64,000 bases of DNA from Pristionchus mayeri (lineage: Eukaryota > Nematoda > Chromadorea > Rhabditida > Neodiplogasteridae), in NCBI GenBank assembly GCA_036245805.1, contig BTRK01000005.1, positions 23,474,984 to 23,538,983 on the forward strand. The letters are read 5' to 3'. The position numbers and the translations under genes were made by a program. Positions 1-11,570 of this stretch are shown here, piece by piece (positions within the stretch are counted from its first letter, which is position 1; each line of letters opens with the position of its first letter). The notes under the pieces are model-generated. The model saw only the letters and a list, made by a program, of their open reading frames with translations, did not search any database and was not told the origin of the DNA.

Positions 1-2
1 AG

Positions 3-3000
3 GTCACTCAAGCTACGATTCTGGCCAGGAAGGAAGCAGAGAAGAGAGAGGCAGAGAAAAGAGCAAGAGAAGAACAACTCGCTTCTTCCAAGATCATCGT
101 TCGTTTATTCATACATTCTTTTCAAAAATATTAACATTAGGGAACAGCAACGCATTCGCAAATTTCGAATCGAAGGCTCAATTACATTGCGTATCGATCC
201 ATCATTTGATTCGAAGAGAGAGAGAGAGCGTGTGGAGTAATGGTCTGACTCTCCTCCTTTTGCACACTATATCGCCGGTTAGAGAAAGCGAGAGAGCGTG
301 TAAATTGAAGAGAATCAGACGATTGCTCCGCGTGTGTGTGTTTCACGCCCATATCTACTCCATTTCATATATTTTTTTTGCGATTTTCATAAATTACTCA
401 ATGAGTCGAATAATAGTCATTGTGTCTAATGCTTATCAAAACCATTGGGTAATAGGAATCGTCTTTATTAAGTTTGGCGATCCGTTGGGCATTGCAAACT
501 TTGAACCCTGATTAATGTTTCAGGCATCTCCTGAAATCCTCGAAGAGAATGCGAACACGGATGTGAATGTAGCTTCAGCGAGGAATCTGGAGGATGCGAT
601 AGCCATTCTCTCGACTGCTGCACCCGAGGTTCCACTCTCTATTCCACCTTTATTTCCACTATCTTATGAGAGGAATCGGGAAAGACTACACACAGGCCGG
701 GACGTAGGAATTCATGATTTTTAAATTGTCTGCAAAATTAACAAAAAAATACTTCGAAACGAGCTCTTTCAAATTGCGTTGGCCGATTTCCCGAAAAAAA
801 AATTTTTTCGCCGTAGCATGCTCCGAAAGTGGGCGGATTCTCGATTTTTTCGGAAAAAATCGATATTTGACCCAATTTTTCGGCATTTTCCGATAAAGAT
901 ACGTACAAACTGTCAACAGACGAATGAAAGAGGAGTGTACGAGGAACATTTTTCTCTCGTTGACTGGGTCGAAAACCCAAAAATTGCATCTCGGGTCCAA
1001 CTTTAGCGACGATTTCAAAAAATCTGGAAATACCAAAAAGTTCTGGTTGGCACTATGCGCGAATTATTAGACTTCTGGGTACTTTCATTTCATATATATT
1101 TCATTGGAATCGGATCATGCGTTGTAATGTTCCACTCGTGTAAGCAAAATTGGTCATGTGAGTCCGGTATATACAACGTGTTTACTGTATGCTAACTGAG
1201 TTCTTTTGCATCATAATTGCATTAATACATCACAAAAACATGTTTCCACTTCATTGCCATGCAATTTTCAGGTCCATCTGGCCATAGACTCAATTTGAAG
1301 AAATTGCGTACTGTCTTCAGGGAAGGCCCAAATAACCAGGTTTCGGGTGGTATTTGGTGTCAATTCAAAGGGAAATCCTCGTAATGTAGGAACAGTTTTC
1401 AGAACATTTTGGAAAGAAAATAATGCTTCAAATGTAACTTGCTCAATTTGATAATCGAAAAATGCCTAAATACGACACGTAATTCAGAAATTATGATATC
1501 GCAAACTGATTTGTACCAGAATATAGAGAATGAAGAGCTGAACATTTTATCTATTGACAGTAAGATTCTATATCTTCATTTACACGCGCTACAGAGTTGG
1601 CAGAAAACGAAGGCCGAGGCGCGCGGGAGAGCGCTAAATAGAGGGAGGGAGAGGGAGGTCAGACGGCGAGAGCGGCAGACGGGCAGAGCGCGCGCTCTCG
1701 GGGATTTCTAGCCCAATTCTATCCAAATTCTAGCCTGTGTAGCGCGCGTAAATGAAGAGATAGAATCTTACTTTCAACAGATAAAATGGTCAGCTCTTCA
1801 TTCTCTATATTCTGGCACAAATCAGTTTGCGATATCATAATTTCTAAATGACGTGTCATATTTCGTCATTTTTCGATTATCAAATTGAGCAAGTTATATT
1901 TGAATCATTATATTCTTTCCAAACTGTTCTCAAAATTGTTCCTGCATGGTATTAAGACGATTTCCCTTTGAATTGACGCCAATTGCCACCCGAAACCTGG
2001 TTATTTGGGCCTTCCCTGAAGACAGTACGCAATTTCTTCAAATTGAGTCTATGACCAAATGGACCTGAAAATTGCATGGCAATGAAGTGGAAACATGTTT
2101 TTGTGATGTATTAATGCAATTATGATGCAAAAGAACTCAGTTTGCATACAGTAAACACGTTGTATATACCGGACTCACATGACCGATTTTGCTTACACGA
2201 GTGGAACATTACAACGCATGATCCGATTCCAATGAAATATATATGAAATGAAAGTACCCAGGAAGTCTAATAAATCGCGCATAGTGCCAACCAGAACTTT
2301 TCGGTATTTCCAGATTTTTTGAAATCTTCGCTAAAGTTGGACCCAAAATGCAATTTTTGGGTTTTCGACCCAGTCAAAGAGAGAAAAATGTTCCTCGTAT
2401 ATTCCTCTTTCATTCGTCTGTTGACAGTTTGTACGTATCTTTAGTCGATTTTTTCTTTTTTGAAAAAATCGACTCCGCCCACTTTCGGAGCATGCCACGG
2501 CGAAAAAAATTTTTTCCGGGAAATCGGCCAACGCCATTTGAAAGAGCTCGTTTCGAAGTAATTTTTATTAATTTCGCAGCCAATTTATTGGGGTGTCCCA
2601 AAAGTTCGTTCCGTTTTTTTCTTATTTTTTTCTCTTTCGAACCACAATTCTCCATACGCCATACTAGTTGATACATATTGCATGCTCACATAAACTATTT
2701 TATTCCGCAATAAAATCCTTGAAATACTGATGCATTAGGATTAAATACGCTGAAAAGTAGATTTTCGGACCCGATCTAAAAATTTTTCTAACTAAAATTG
2801 AGAGTTCTCCATGAGACCCATATGTACACCATATAAGGCGCTGGGTATACGGTTATTTTTAAAACATTTAGTCACCAACTTTCATTAGCTGATGTAGAGC
2901 AAAACTTTCAACTTTCATGTATGTTTCGAAGGCCGAATTTTTTAATTATTCAATTTTGTATTCTTTCTTCCATGCGGAATTATCTCGAAAAGTAATAGTT

Positions 3001-3715
3001 CTTAGTTTTAAGTTATTAGAAATCGTTTATTACCATGTTTGGAATAAAATTCTCAACTTTTTAAAATAATGCGTGGAAAATCACCACTTTCGTTGTGATT
3101 CTGCAATGCAATTTGAGACACCAGGATGTTGCGCATTTTGCTTATAATGAACTGCCAACTCACGATTATCTGATTTATATCTCTTCACAACAAAGAACTT
3201 GCCATGAGATGATTTCATTCGGATTAGAATTAAATCCTTTATTTTTGCGAAAATGAAAGTATTCTAAGCCCTGAAGTATGGAAACGGAAGTACATAGAAT
3301 GACCTATCTAGTGCTGTTTAGTATTGGCTCAAAAGGTTAATGGTTGTTGAAAAATATTTTTTTCAAAAATTGCGGAACGAACTTTTGGGACACCCTAATA
3401 ATAATCATGAATTCCTACGTCCCGGCAGGCCTCAGAGTTATCGAGTATCTTCCGATTCCTCTCTTATGTATCGCTAATGGAATTTATCACACTACGCAAA
3501 ATCGTAAGCTAAGTTAATTTGAGGTGGATGCGCATCCTGAGAAGCGAATGAAGGCTTCCTACGAGTCGTACGCCGAAGTTAATCTGCCTATTCTCAAAGA
3601 GCAGAATCCCACTTTGCGTCTATCACAACTTAAGCAACTTCTGAAGAAGAACTGGATGAAGGCACCGGAGAATCCGATCAACATAAAGATGGCAGCGATT
3701 GCCACCAATAATTGA
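3..3715 (+). CDS. CCDC124: CCDC124 / Lso2-like ribosome-binding protein, 3' part (3 exons in window)
   Basis: Exons 3-98, 524-628 and 3524-3715 join in phase 0 to give about 130 C-terminal residues ending in a stop at 3713-3715. The first exon is a charged helix with KEAEKREAEKRAREEQ. The second carries LEENANTDVNVASARNLEDA and IAILSTA, and the third HPEKRMKASYES and NPTLRLSQLKQLLKKNWMKA. These align well with the C-terminal half of animal CCDC124 (LEEN, TIEDAIAVLSVA, RLSQLKQLLKKEW). Known family role: CCDC124, like yeast Lso2, binds idle 80S ribosomes and helps them recover. The 5' exons lie outside the window. Intron 1 (99-523) ends in TTTCAG. Intron 2 (629-3523) is 2.9 kb because of a foldback element, and its acceptor is AATTTGAG. 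I trust the last two exons most. The donor of the first exon (GTTCGT) is my best choice, not certain. Confidence 0.9.
664..3467. mobile_element. Foldback element in CCDC124 intron 2
   Basis: Two long arms are inverted copies of each other. The left arm runs from about 664 to 1610 and the right arm from about 1740 to 2585, resuming at 3401-3467 after a nested mariner-like MITE. The outer ends share GAGAGGAATCGG and GCCGGGACGTAGGAATTCAT. The loop around 1610-1740 is rich in GC and AGAG. This loop and the inner arms match, inverted, the core of the foldback at 55310-57265. No coding capacity is convincing. Confidence 0.85.
2588..3398. mobile_element. Mariner-like MITE, 811 bp, nested in foldback arm
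   Basis: Terminal inverted repeats TT(G/A)GGGTGTCCCAAAAGT lie at both ends, and each is flanked by TA (2586-2587 and 3399-3400). That is the target duplication expected for Tc1/mariner. The insert splits the right arm of the surrounding foldback, whose left arm is uninterrupted. There is no transposase ORF. Confidence 0.88.
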
Positions 3716-4556
3716 CTCTTCTTCACTGTCCGCCGTGATTTATGCTTACTACGAGTAATATCCACATTTTTGTTCCAATTTATGATGTGTAACTAGCTAG
3801 GATAATGCTTATTTATAAAGAGATATTTTATGATTATTTGATCCAAATGCTTATATTTGTCTAAATCGATAATCCATACCTTCATCGATAATCGATACAT
3901 CCCTAACACCCCCCCCCCTCCCAAAGCCTCATTATGCATACTTCATTTTGGGGCCCCCTACATTGGGTCGGGACTAGGCCCCTGCCACTTTGAGAGCTTG
4001 TATCACGGTTACGGTGAAAGATAGAGCAAAATTGACTTCGGAGACCCCGACTCATTTTTCGAGCTCTATCGATATATATATTTCATTTTCCATGAATATG
4101 CAAATGAACCATGATACATTCAGGGCTAATTTTCTCGAACATTTAGGCAAAGATGCAGCCAAAATTCTAGGAGAATGTAGAGCTGATCACGAGCTATCCA
4201 ATGAGTATCAAAAATGCATGATGGTATGTGCAACTTTTGCCCTATTTTCATTACCGGATCATTACATCAATTTTCAACAGGAATTTTTGAATCATAACGA
4301 TCATTTTTGCCCGCGCGAGCCGATCAGAGCGGTGAAGGATGAAATGAAATGAAAATTCCTGTCGAAAATTAACTTCAAATGATCCTGAAACGAAAAAAAG
4401 GACAAAAGTTGCACATACCATCATGCATTTTTAGCGCAAGATGCTCATTGGATAGCCCGTGATCAGCTCTACATTCTCCTAGAATTTAGGCTGCATCTTT
4501 GCCTATATTTTCGAGAAAATTGGTCTTGAATGTATCATGGTTCAGTTGCATATTCA

Positions 4557-4918
4557 CAGTGATGCGCTAGGAAAGGATGCGCCCCGCTTTTTTCGTAAGC
4601 CCGGCAGAAGAATTTGCGCTTCCCCGCTGTGCCCGTCGCCGGAGGGGTACGCCCCTACCAAAAAGCGTGAGCCCGGCGGCGGCTGGAGTGCCCGTCGACC
4701 GGGGGGGGGGGGAGGTGTCGCCAGCCGTAAAACCATAACGACTCGTAACCCCCCTTTCCTCTCCCTGGCATGGCTCCTCGGCTTACGGCAGCGTGCTTGG
4801 CGGCCTCCCCCCCCCCGGCCGCCATGCCCATCGGCCTTACGCAAACTCAAATTTTGCGTAAGCCCGGTGCCTAAATTTCGTAAGGCCCCCCTCCCGTACC
4901 CTTTCGAGCACATCACTG
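4557..4918. mobile_element. hAT-type MITE, 362 bp
   Basis: Inverted ends CAGTGATG(C/T)GCT are flanked by a perfect 8-bp duplication, CATATTCA, at 4549-4556 and 4919-4926. The inside is GC-rich with C and G runs. A second copy of the family lies inverted at 14861-15051. Long ORFs on both strands here are composition artefacts. Confidence 0.9.
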
Positions 4919-5386
4919 CATATTCATGGAAATTAAAACGCTGCCTCCGTAAGAACGGAGGGGTATGTGGCACATAGCTTCAAAATCATCGCAGGAAGTT
5001 CAAACTTTGGGGCGAGAGTGCCTATGGGTGGGATACACTGCAGCCATAAAATTAGACCCAAAATTTGATCTTTAAACTTTCAGATCGAAAATTTTTATCT
5101 TGATTTTTGCCCCATGTGTTATACATCATTCGAAAGAGCATAAAAAGTTACTGCGAAATCCAAGTTTTCGTTATCGTAGAGCGTCGGATGTTCATGAAAT
5201 CGATAATTATGTAAATTTTTTGAACTTTCAGAAAAATATTTCGACATGTTCCAATTGCGGCTACCCCTCCGAAACTTGATATATGGTGTGCAATTTTATG
5301 CTGAATTCGAAAAAAAATACCAGGATAAGGTACGAGGTACCTTTCGCAAGCTGTGTTTGAAAAACTAGCACGCAATTGCCGACGCG

Positions 5387-5397
5387 GGTTCGATTCC
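5387..5397 (+). promoter_or_regulatory. tRNA-like B-box in family A arm
   Basis: GGTTCGATTCC matches the pol III internal B-box. The opposite arm carries the complementary copy at 7122-7132. I find no convincing A-box or cloverleaf, so this is not called a tRNA gene. Confidence 0.35.
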
Positions 5398-6040
5398 GCC
5401 AACCGACATGAACTTTTTGCCAACTTTTTTCTCGCTTATATGGTCTTTTGTGCGGTAATTTTGTCTTTTGGTGAACTGTTATGGATATTTCGTGTTGTTT
5501 TAAATGTTTTCGCTAGCTTTCATACTACACATTTCTTTATCGGCATTACAATCTTCCAGAAACATAGTCAATTTTTTGCGGGAGGTTCGATTTCCAGTCA
5601 TTTACGAAGTTGAGAAGCTGCTGAATCTATAAACAAACCTAATTTGATAACATTTATTCATCATATTGAACCTTTGCGTTGATCTGGACTGTTCTATGAT
5701 CTTCCACCGTTCCATAATGGACAATTTTGTCAGAAAAGGGCGCGATATGAAATCGAAAATTCTTCCTTTCGAGATACCTATTCATGGTGGAATCGGATCT
5801 GAATAGTCAAAACTTACAGATTCTCAATTTTCGTTGAATAATCCTTTTTCAGAAGCATCTCATCTTCGAACTTCCAAGTCGCATAGTCTCGCATACTCAA
5901 GTAGTCATCGCGATAGGTCTAAAGTTACACAATAACGCGCGTCGGACATAATGATTTTTTTTTAATCTCACACGTTCTTTGAGTGTGGAACAGCAGCTGA
6001 ATAATGACGACAATAGCAGTAGAACATGTCTACAGTACAC

Positions 6041-6383
6041 CATGCGTGATTTGTCACTCCGACTGTACTCGGAAGGACTAGAGGGATCCGTCGCTCAGCG
6101 CATTGTCATTCCCGAAGTGGACGAGGCGGTCGATGAAGTGTTCACCGATGATGTGGATGAGAATTCAATTGTTGATCAAGGATATGCACTCAAGAAGAAG
6201 AAGGCGTCCTCGCGATATTCTGAGAAGGCCAAGGAGTTCGTCGAGAAATGCTTCGATGAGGGCATCACTACGGGTACGAAAGTCCCGGCAGAGGTAGTTG
6301 AGAAGGGGATGCGGGAAGCTGTGAACTCCGATGGAAGTCGTGTTCGTCCTGTTGAGAGTAGAGATAGGAGAAGGGGAGGATAG
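6041..6383 (+). pseudogene. Family A internal ORF fragment (conserved small domain)
   Basis: From an ATG at 6041 the reading frame begins MRDLSLRLYSEGLEGSVAQR and has an acidic stretch (EVDEAVDEVFTDD). It then has a basic to helical module, with KAKEFVEKCFDEGITTG, KVPAEVVEKGMREA and NSDGSRV. The ORF in the other family A copy (53769-54578, minus) has the same order: MRD, SL, YS.G.E, P.VD..V, K.K..IEK..D.GIT, P..EKMM, NGVRV. This homolog at the same position of an independent element copy supports a real transposon protein. The frame then runs into a purine minisatellite and stops, so this copy is broken. I recall a similar C-terminal module in predicted transposon-like proteins of aquatic invertebrates but cannot name it. 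Confidence 0.6.
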
Positions 6384-6780
6384 GGTCCTAGAGAGAGGAG
6401 AGGACGAGGGGGAGTAGAGATAGGAGAAGTGGAGGATAGGGTCCTAGAAATAGGAGAGGGTCCAAGAGATAGGATAGGGGTAGGAGAGGGTCCTAGAGAT
6501 AGGATAGGGGTAGGAGATGGTCCTAGAGATATGAGAGGGTACAAGGGATAGGAGAGAGCCCTAGAGATAGGAGAAGGGGAGGAGAGGGTCCTGTTGAGAG
6601 TAGAGATAGGAGAGGGGGAAGGAGAGGGTCCTAGAGAGAGGAGAGGAGGAGGGAGAGTAGAGATAGGAGAAGTGGAGGAGAGGGTCCTAGAGAGAGGAGA
6701 GCGGGAGTACAGAGTCATAGAGATAGGAGAGGGGGAGGAGACGCTCCTAGAGATGGGAGAGGGGGGTCAGTCTTAGAATT
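6342..6780 (+). repeat. Purine minisatellite (GGAGAGGGTCCTAGAGATA-type)
   Basis: Degenerate tandem units contain AGATAGGAGAGG and GGGTCCTAGAGA, roughly 25-60 bp per unit with variable spacing. The repeat overruns the 3' end of the family A ORF fragment. The long minus-strand ORF over it (SLGPSP repeats) is a repeat artefact. Confidence 0.8.
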
Positions 6781-7901
6781 AAGAGAAATAGCGTCGACCC
6801 TAGAGATGGTAAATGAGAAGAGAGGGGGCGGAAAAATTATTTTTTCAAGCATTCCCGATAGACAAAAACACATGCCACCTCCTAGCCGCCTTTAGGCGGC
6901 TAGTCCCGCCATTATGCAGAGCTACACTAATATTTTATGCATGTCTATCGTACTCCATTCACTGATGTATTTTTTTTCAAAATCCTTTGTAAAATAAAGT
7001 GTAGTGTGAAAGCTAGCGAGAACATTTAAATCAACATGGAATATCCAAAACAATTCACACCTATTGAAAAAAGACCATATAAGCGAGAAAAAAGTTGGCA
7101 AAAAGTTCATGTCGGTTGGCGGAATCGAACCCGCGTCGGCAATTGCGTGCTAGTTTTTCAAACACAGCTTGCGAAAGGTACCTCGTACCTTATCCTGGTA
7201 TTTTTTTTCGGATTCAGCATAAAATTGCACACCATATGTCAAGTTTCTGCGTTGTAGCCGCAATTGGAACATGTCGAAATATTTTTCTGAAAGTTCAAAA
7301 AATTCGGAAATTTTACATAATTATCGATTTCATGAAAATCCGACGCTCTACGATAAGGAAAACTTGGATTTCGCAGTAACTTTTTATGCTCTTTCGAATG
7401 ATGTATAACACTTCGGGCAAAGATCAAGATAAAAATTTTCGATCTGAAAGTTCAAAGATCAACTTTTGGGTCTAATTTAATGGCTGAAGTGTATCCCACC
7501 CATAGGCACTCTCACCCCAAAGTTTGAACTTCCTGCGATGATTTTGAAGCTATGTGCCACTTCCCCTCCGGAATCTGACGTTCTTAGGGAGACTGCGTTT
7601 TAAAATATATAGATCGATAGAGCTCGAAAAATGAGTCGGGGCATCTCAGAGGTCAATTTAGCTCTATCTTTCACCGTAACCGCGATGCAAGCTCTCAAAG
7701 TGGGAGGTACCTAGCCCCAACCCTATGTAGGGAGCCCCAAAATGAAGTATGCATAATGAGACTTGGGGGGAGTGTTATTTATGTCTCAAGGTGCCCAAAA
7801 CTTGTTAGAACAGTTTTGGCGATTTCCGCTCCATTCCCTGGAATAGCGAATTTAGCTCGATTCTCTCGTGAGAGGCGTGATATAATCTCATCATTTTTTA
7901 T

Positions 7902-8070
7902 ATGGTTCGTGTTGTAATCGGCGAGCGGATGGAGACCATCCCTATCGATCAACTCAATGCAATGACTGCAGATGATGTGATTAGAACCAGTGGGAAGGAC
8001 GGTTCGTGGTGTGAGTCGCTTAGTTTCTATCTCATCGATAAAAGAAGCATAGCACGGGTATCACGAGTCA
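7902..8070 (+). other. Short ORF of unknown identity, cut by a MITE
   Basis: An ATG at 7902 opens MVRVVIGERMETIPIDQLNA, followed by MTADDVIRTSGKD. The MITE at 8071 then interrupts the frame. It looks like ordinary coding sequence but I do not recognise it, and no splice partner is evident. It may be an exon of a disrupted host gene or part of an element. Confidence 0.25.
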
Positions 8071-8365
8071 CACGGCAATTTTTTTATCAACACCCTGTTG
8101 AAAGAAATGGTCCCTTTCGCGAACATTTTTAAACACAGAAAGACTTGCTAAAAATAGGAATACATAGATTCTCTACAGTAAACATACAGTATCTCTACAG
8201 TATATATTGCTACCTGATAAACAGCTAGGCATAGGTTGCCTGAGATACGGTACATTTAATTTGAAAAGTTACCATCGTGCAGGAACGTATAATGCACCGC
8301 ACTACCCTGATTGGCAATTTTTAGCGGACCATTTTTCTCTGGTGTGTTGATGAAAAAATTGCCGT
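8071..8365. mobile_element. MITE family G copy G1
   Basis: Inverted ends CACGGCAATTTTTT.ATCAACA are flanked by an apparent 5-6 bp duplication (GAGTCA). The inside contains TACAGTAAACATACAGTATC and GCAACCTATGCCTAGCTG motifs that recur in the larger copy at 34181-36036. Confidence 0.7.
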
Positions 8366-8387
8366 GAGTCAGTGGATGAAAAATAAA

Positions 8388-8972
8388 TCCCTCGGGAACA
8401 TTTCTCAAAATCTTGCGCCAGATTTGGTTCTTATTATAATGTTAGAATACCATAGTGACGAGATTTCGAAAAATATAAGTCATTGGTCCCAGAACCGGAT
8501 TTTAGGAATTTTCCGGTTTCACTGCCGGCTATGCCATATTTCAGCTCCCCTTTGTGCTAGTAAGGTGGAACAGATCTACAAATGTTCGGAAAATTGTTCC
8601 AAGCAACTTTTACGTTGAAAATTTTGTTGGGTGAAGAAAAATGAAAACGTTATGACTGAAAAACTGATTTTCAAACCATTCAAAAATGTTTTCGATATCT
8701 AGGGACCACAGGCGGTAGGTTTTCATTTTTCTTCACCCAACAAAATTTTCAACGTAACAGTTGCTTGGAACAATTTTCCGAACATTTTTAGACCTGTTCC
8801 ACCTTTCTAGCACAAAGGGGAGCTGAATGGCAGTGAAACCGGAAAATTCCTAAAGCCCGGTTCTGGGACCAATGACTTATATTTTTCGAAATCTCGTCAC
8901 TATGGTATTCTCACATCATAATATGAACCAAATCTGGCACAACATTTTGAGAAATGTTCCCGGCTACCTCCA
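8388..8972. mobile_element. Small foldback element, about 585 bp
   Basis: Arms of about 260 bp (8388-8650 and 8715-8972) are inverted copies. They share GGGAACATTTCTCAAAAT, AAATCTCGTCACTATGG and GGTTCTGGGACCAATGACTT. No ORF is convincing. Confidence 0.8.
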
Positions 8973-9194
8973 CCGACTAGCGATACCCGTGATAAGTATC
9001 AGGCTGGTCCATAAGTTTCTGACTATTTTCATGTTCAGACATTTTGATGTTCCCCGTCCAACGCATTCAGTCAAACAACTAATATATATATTTATGCTAT
9101 TTCATTCTGAAATAACGTGGAGAAATATGAAAATGGATCAAACGTTAAATACGATTAAAATGACGAGTGAATGGGACGATAGGGCCAGGGGGAT

Positions 9195-10420
9195 CTACTC
9201 AGGGGAACTGGTTTGATTCTCGGAATATACTAAAAGGCTTGCCGATCTTGGAAAGAAGCTATTGTGTCTGTAGTTGTGGTTCGATCCAGGATTATTGAAG
9301 TTCATTCCGTTTCGAGTGTAGTAAATTTTGAAATAATGTGGTTTTCGGTTGGAAATACTATATTTGCCTCGGATGAGATTTGTGGCTACTCTCTTATCAA
9401 TCGCTATTCTACGTTTCTCTAGGGACTCAATGCCTAGTTTTTTATTGCGATCGAAAGCGGTGGGCATGTTTGCCCAAGTATGATCAAAACAGCGCATAAA
9501 TAAACGTCGTGTGAAATAGTTTTGTACCTTTTCGAGTTCCTTTTTATCCTTGTTTTGGTAAGGGTTGAAGACGGAGGAAGCGCTTTCTAAAATCGGTCTA
9601 ATGTACATTGAGTACGTTTTGACGAGTACTTCTATATTTTTGGTTCGTAAGGCTCTGAGGATAGTGTGACAAGTAGTTTTTGCTTTGATGGATATTGTAG
9701 AGCAATGATCGGAAAAGGAGAGATTTTTCTGCACAACAAAGCCGAGGTCTTTCACTTTTTCTTTTTGTTCCAGAGTTATATTTCCTATAGTATATGTTCG
9801 CTTCCTATTTGCTCTGCCTAAGTACAGTGAGGTACACTTATGCGCAGCAAGAGGGAGTTGCCACACTTCAGACCAATTTACAATAGTGTCAATCGCAGCT
9901 TGTAGAGGGGCGAGTGAATTCCCCTTCCGAAAGGATCGATATATTTTTATGTCATCGGCATACATTCTTGCAACGACTCCATGATTTTGTACTAAAGTAG
10001 GGATTTCTGAGGTTTAAATATGGAAGAGCAAGGGGCCTAGGACTGAGCCCTGTGTGACGCCGCTAGTTACAGGCATTGAGGTAGAGAGCACATCTTTCTT
10101 TTATCTTTTACTGTCACTTGGAATGATCTATCTGTGAGGTATCCTGTTATCCACTTGATTGTATTATCGGAGAGTCCTATAGTGCTAAGCTTGAGTTTTA
10201 TCTTGGGATGGGATACTCTATCAAAAGCTTTTGCAAAATCAAAGTAGATAACGTCAACAGGCTTCCCATCACTAATCGAGGATGTCCAGTGTTCGAGAAC
10301 TTCGAGCATTTGGAGCTCCCGCGATCGTTTCTTACGGAATCCGTATTGCTCATCGGGGAAAATGCTTAATTGTTCACAATGGTTGATGATAGATTTGCAC
10401 AAAATGCGCTCGAAAAAATG
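9195..10420 (-). pseudogene. CR1-like retrotransposon, 5'-truncated, frameshifted (CR1-A)
   Basis: Read on the minus strand, 10402-10067 encodes EQYGFRKKRSRELQMLEVL and VDVIYFDFAKAFDRVSHPK, the reverse transcriptase fingers. A second frame, 9965-9195, starts at the catalytic MYADDIKIY and runs through a typical C-terminal tail (VKDLGFVVQ, RPILESASSVFNP) to a stop. The two frames are offset, so the copy is dead. It resembles the fuller copy at 15081-19184 residue by residue. The 5' truncation near 10420 is normal for LINE insertion. Confidence 0.9.
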
Positions 10421-10619
10421 GCATAGTTGATGAAGGCTTGGGAATACTTTTTAAGGGATGCGATATCGGGCCAATTCGATCAGCTAGGATGACACTATTC
10501 TCAGTCAAAATCTACTTCGTGCTTGATTTTCAATACTTTTCAATTGATCGTAACTCCAAGGGCAGAAGTGAATGAGAAAAAAAGCGATGGATTATTGAGA
10601 AGCCTAGTACAGGGACATA

Positions 10620-11570
10620 TCACGCCTCTCATGAGAGAATCGAGCTGAGCGTGGGAATGGTGAAATTGGTTCTAACCGGTTTTGGCCATCCTAAGGCATG
10701 CCTGAGTTACTCCCAAAGTCTTTTTGTACAGACTTCATTTTGGAGCTTCCTACACCGGGTAGCAATTCGGCATCACTCACTTCAAGGGCCGATTTCTCGA
10801 ATACGGTGATAGATTGAGCAAAAGTGACTCCTGAGTGACCCCGACTTATTTTTTGATCTCTATCGATCAATCAAACCAATTTCTATGAATCCCATTTTGA
10901 ACAGTTGTTCACTTTGTGAGAGTTTCCCCACTTTTACGTTTTTCGATAATTTGAAGGCACTCATTCCTCGCACACCGCGCGTTTTTTTTGGAGTGAGGGA
11001 GGAGTGAAAACAATGGGGGGGGGAGTGGGGGACAGTGGGATAATTTCACTCTGCACTCTCAAAAACGCGCGGTGTGGCGAGGAATTAATGCCTTCAAATT
11101 ATCGAAAAGCGTAAAAAGAGCGAAAGTCTCACCACCGTGTCCGTATTTTGTTGGCAAACCACTCATTTGAAAGCTCTCGCTGAGCTGCATTCACTTAGAA
11201 AATTTGAGCTGCTTCTGCACCTACATTTCTGGGAAAATTGACCTACAATGTACTGCCATTCAAAATCGGATTCAGAAAAATTAGTTTAGATAGATCGATA
11301 GAGCTCAAAAAATTAGTCGGGGTCACTTAGAGGTCACTTTTACTCCATCTATATCCGTATTCGACAAACCGGCCCTTGAAGTGAGTGATTCCGAATTGCG
11401 GCCTGCTGTGGGAAGCTCCAAAATGCTCCAAAATGAAGTCTGCACAAAAAGACTTTTGGGGTCACTCAGGCATGCATTAGGATGGCCAAAACCGGTTAGA
11501 ACTCAATTCACGATTTTCCTCCATTCCCATGAATGGCAAATTCAGCTCGATTCTCTCATGAGAGGCGTGA
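10620..11570. mobile_element. Family B foldback copy B2, 951 bp
   Basis: Termini TCACGCCTCTCATGAGAG and the inverse sit between TA at 10618-10619 and 11571-11572. The arms are inverted copies about a centre near 11000. They contain the family landmarks GGTTCTAACCGGTTTTGGCC and TTTTTTGATCTCTATCGAT. Confidence 0.85.

Larger units (their letters stand above)
4937..7599. mobile_element. Family A foldback copy A1, TTAA-flanked, 2.66 kb
   Basis: The ends AACGCTGCCTCC and its inverse lie exactly between TTAA at 4933-4936 and TTAA at 7600-7603. Arms of about 650 bp (4937-5570 and 6990-7599) are inverted copies. The loop holds an ORF fragment (6041-6383) and a purine minisatellite. The arms share landmarks with copy A2, such as CATTCGAAAGAGCAT, TGGCACA and CAAACTTTGGG. 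TTAA duplication is typical of piggyBac and Kolobok transposons, and the assignment beyond that is inference. Confidence 0.85.
3904..7880. mobile_element. Family B foldback copy B1, 5' truncated, carrying two nested elements
   Basis: The right end carries the family B terminus (GAGAGGCGTGA) followed by TA. The left arm begins around 3904, so the left terminus is missing. Shared internal landmarks with copies at 45598-47616 are TACTTCATTTTGG, AGAGCAAAATTGACCT and CATTTTTCGAGCTCTAT. The element's own centre is near 4345. Its right arm is split by a hAT-type MITE (4557-4918) and by family A copy A1 (4937-7599). Confidence 0.8.

Noticed and set aside
4537..4977. Overlapping 140-aa ORFs on both strands
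   Set aside because: They lie in a GC-rich hAT-type MITE and the translations are Pro/Gly/Arg low complexity.
5341..5410. tRNA gene suggested by the B-box
   Set aside because: No A-box or foldable acceptor and D arms, and the T stem is imperfect.
5148..5423. 91-aa ORF, nearly identical to one at 7095-7379
   Set aside because: It is the translated arm of foldback A1, and the duplicate is the inverted arm. No independent support.
6176..6718. 180-aa minus-strand ORF with SLGPSP repeats
   Set aside because: Translation of a purine minisatellite in a frame without stops, not a gene.
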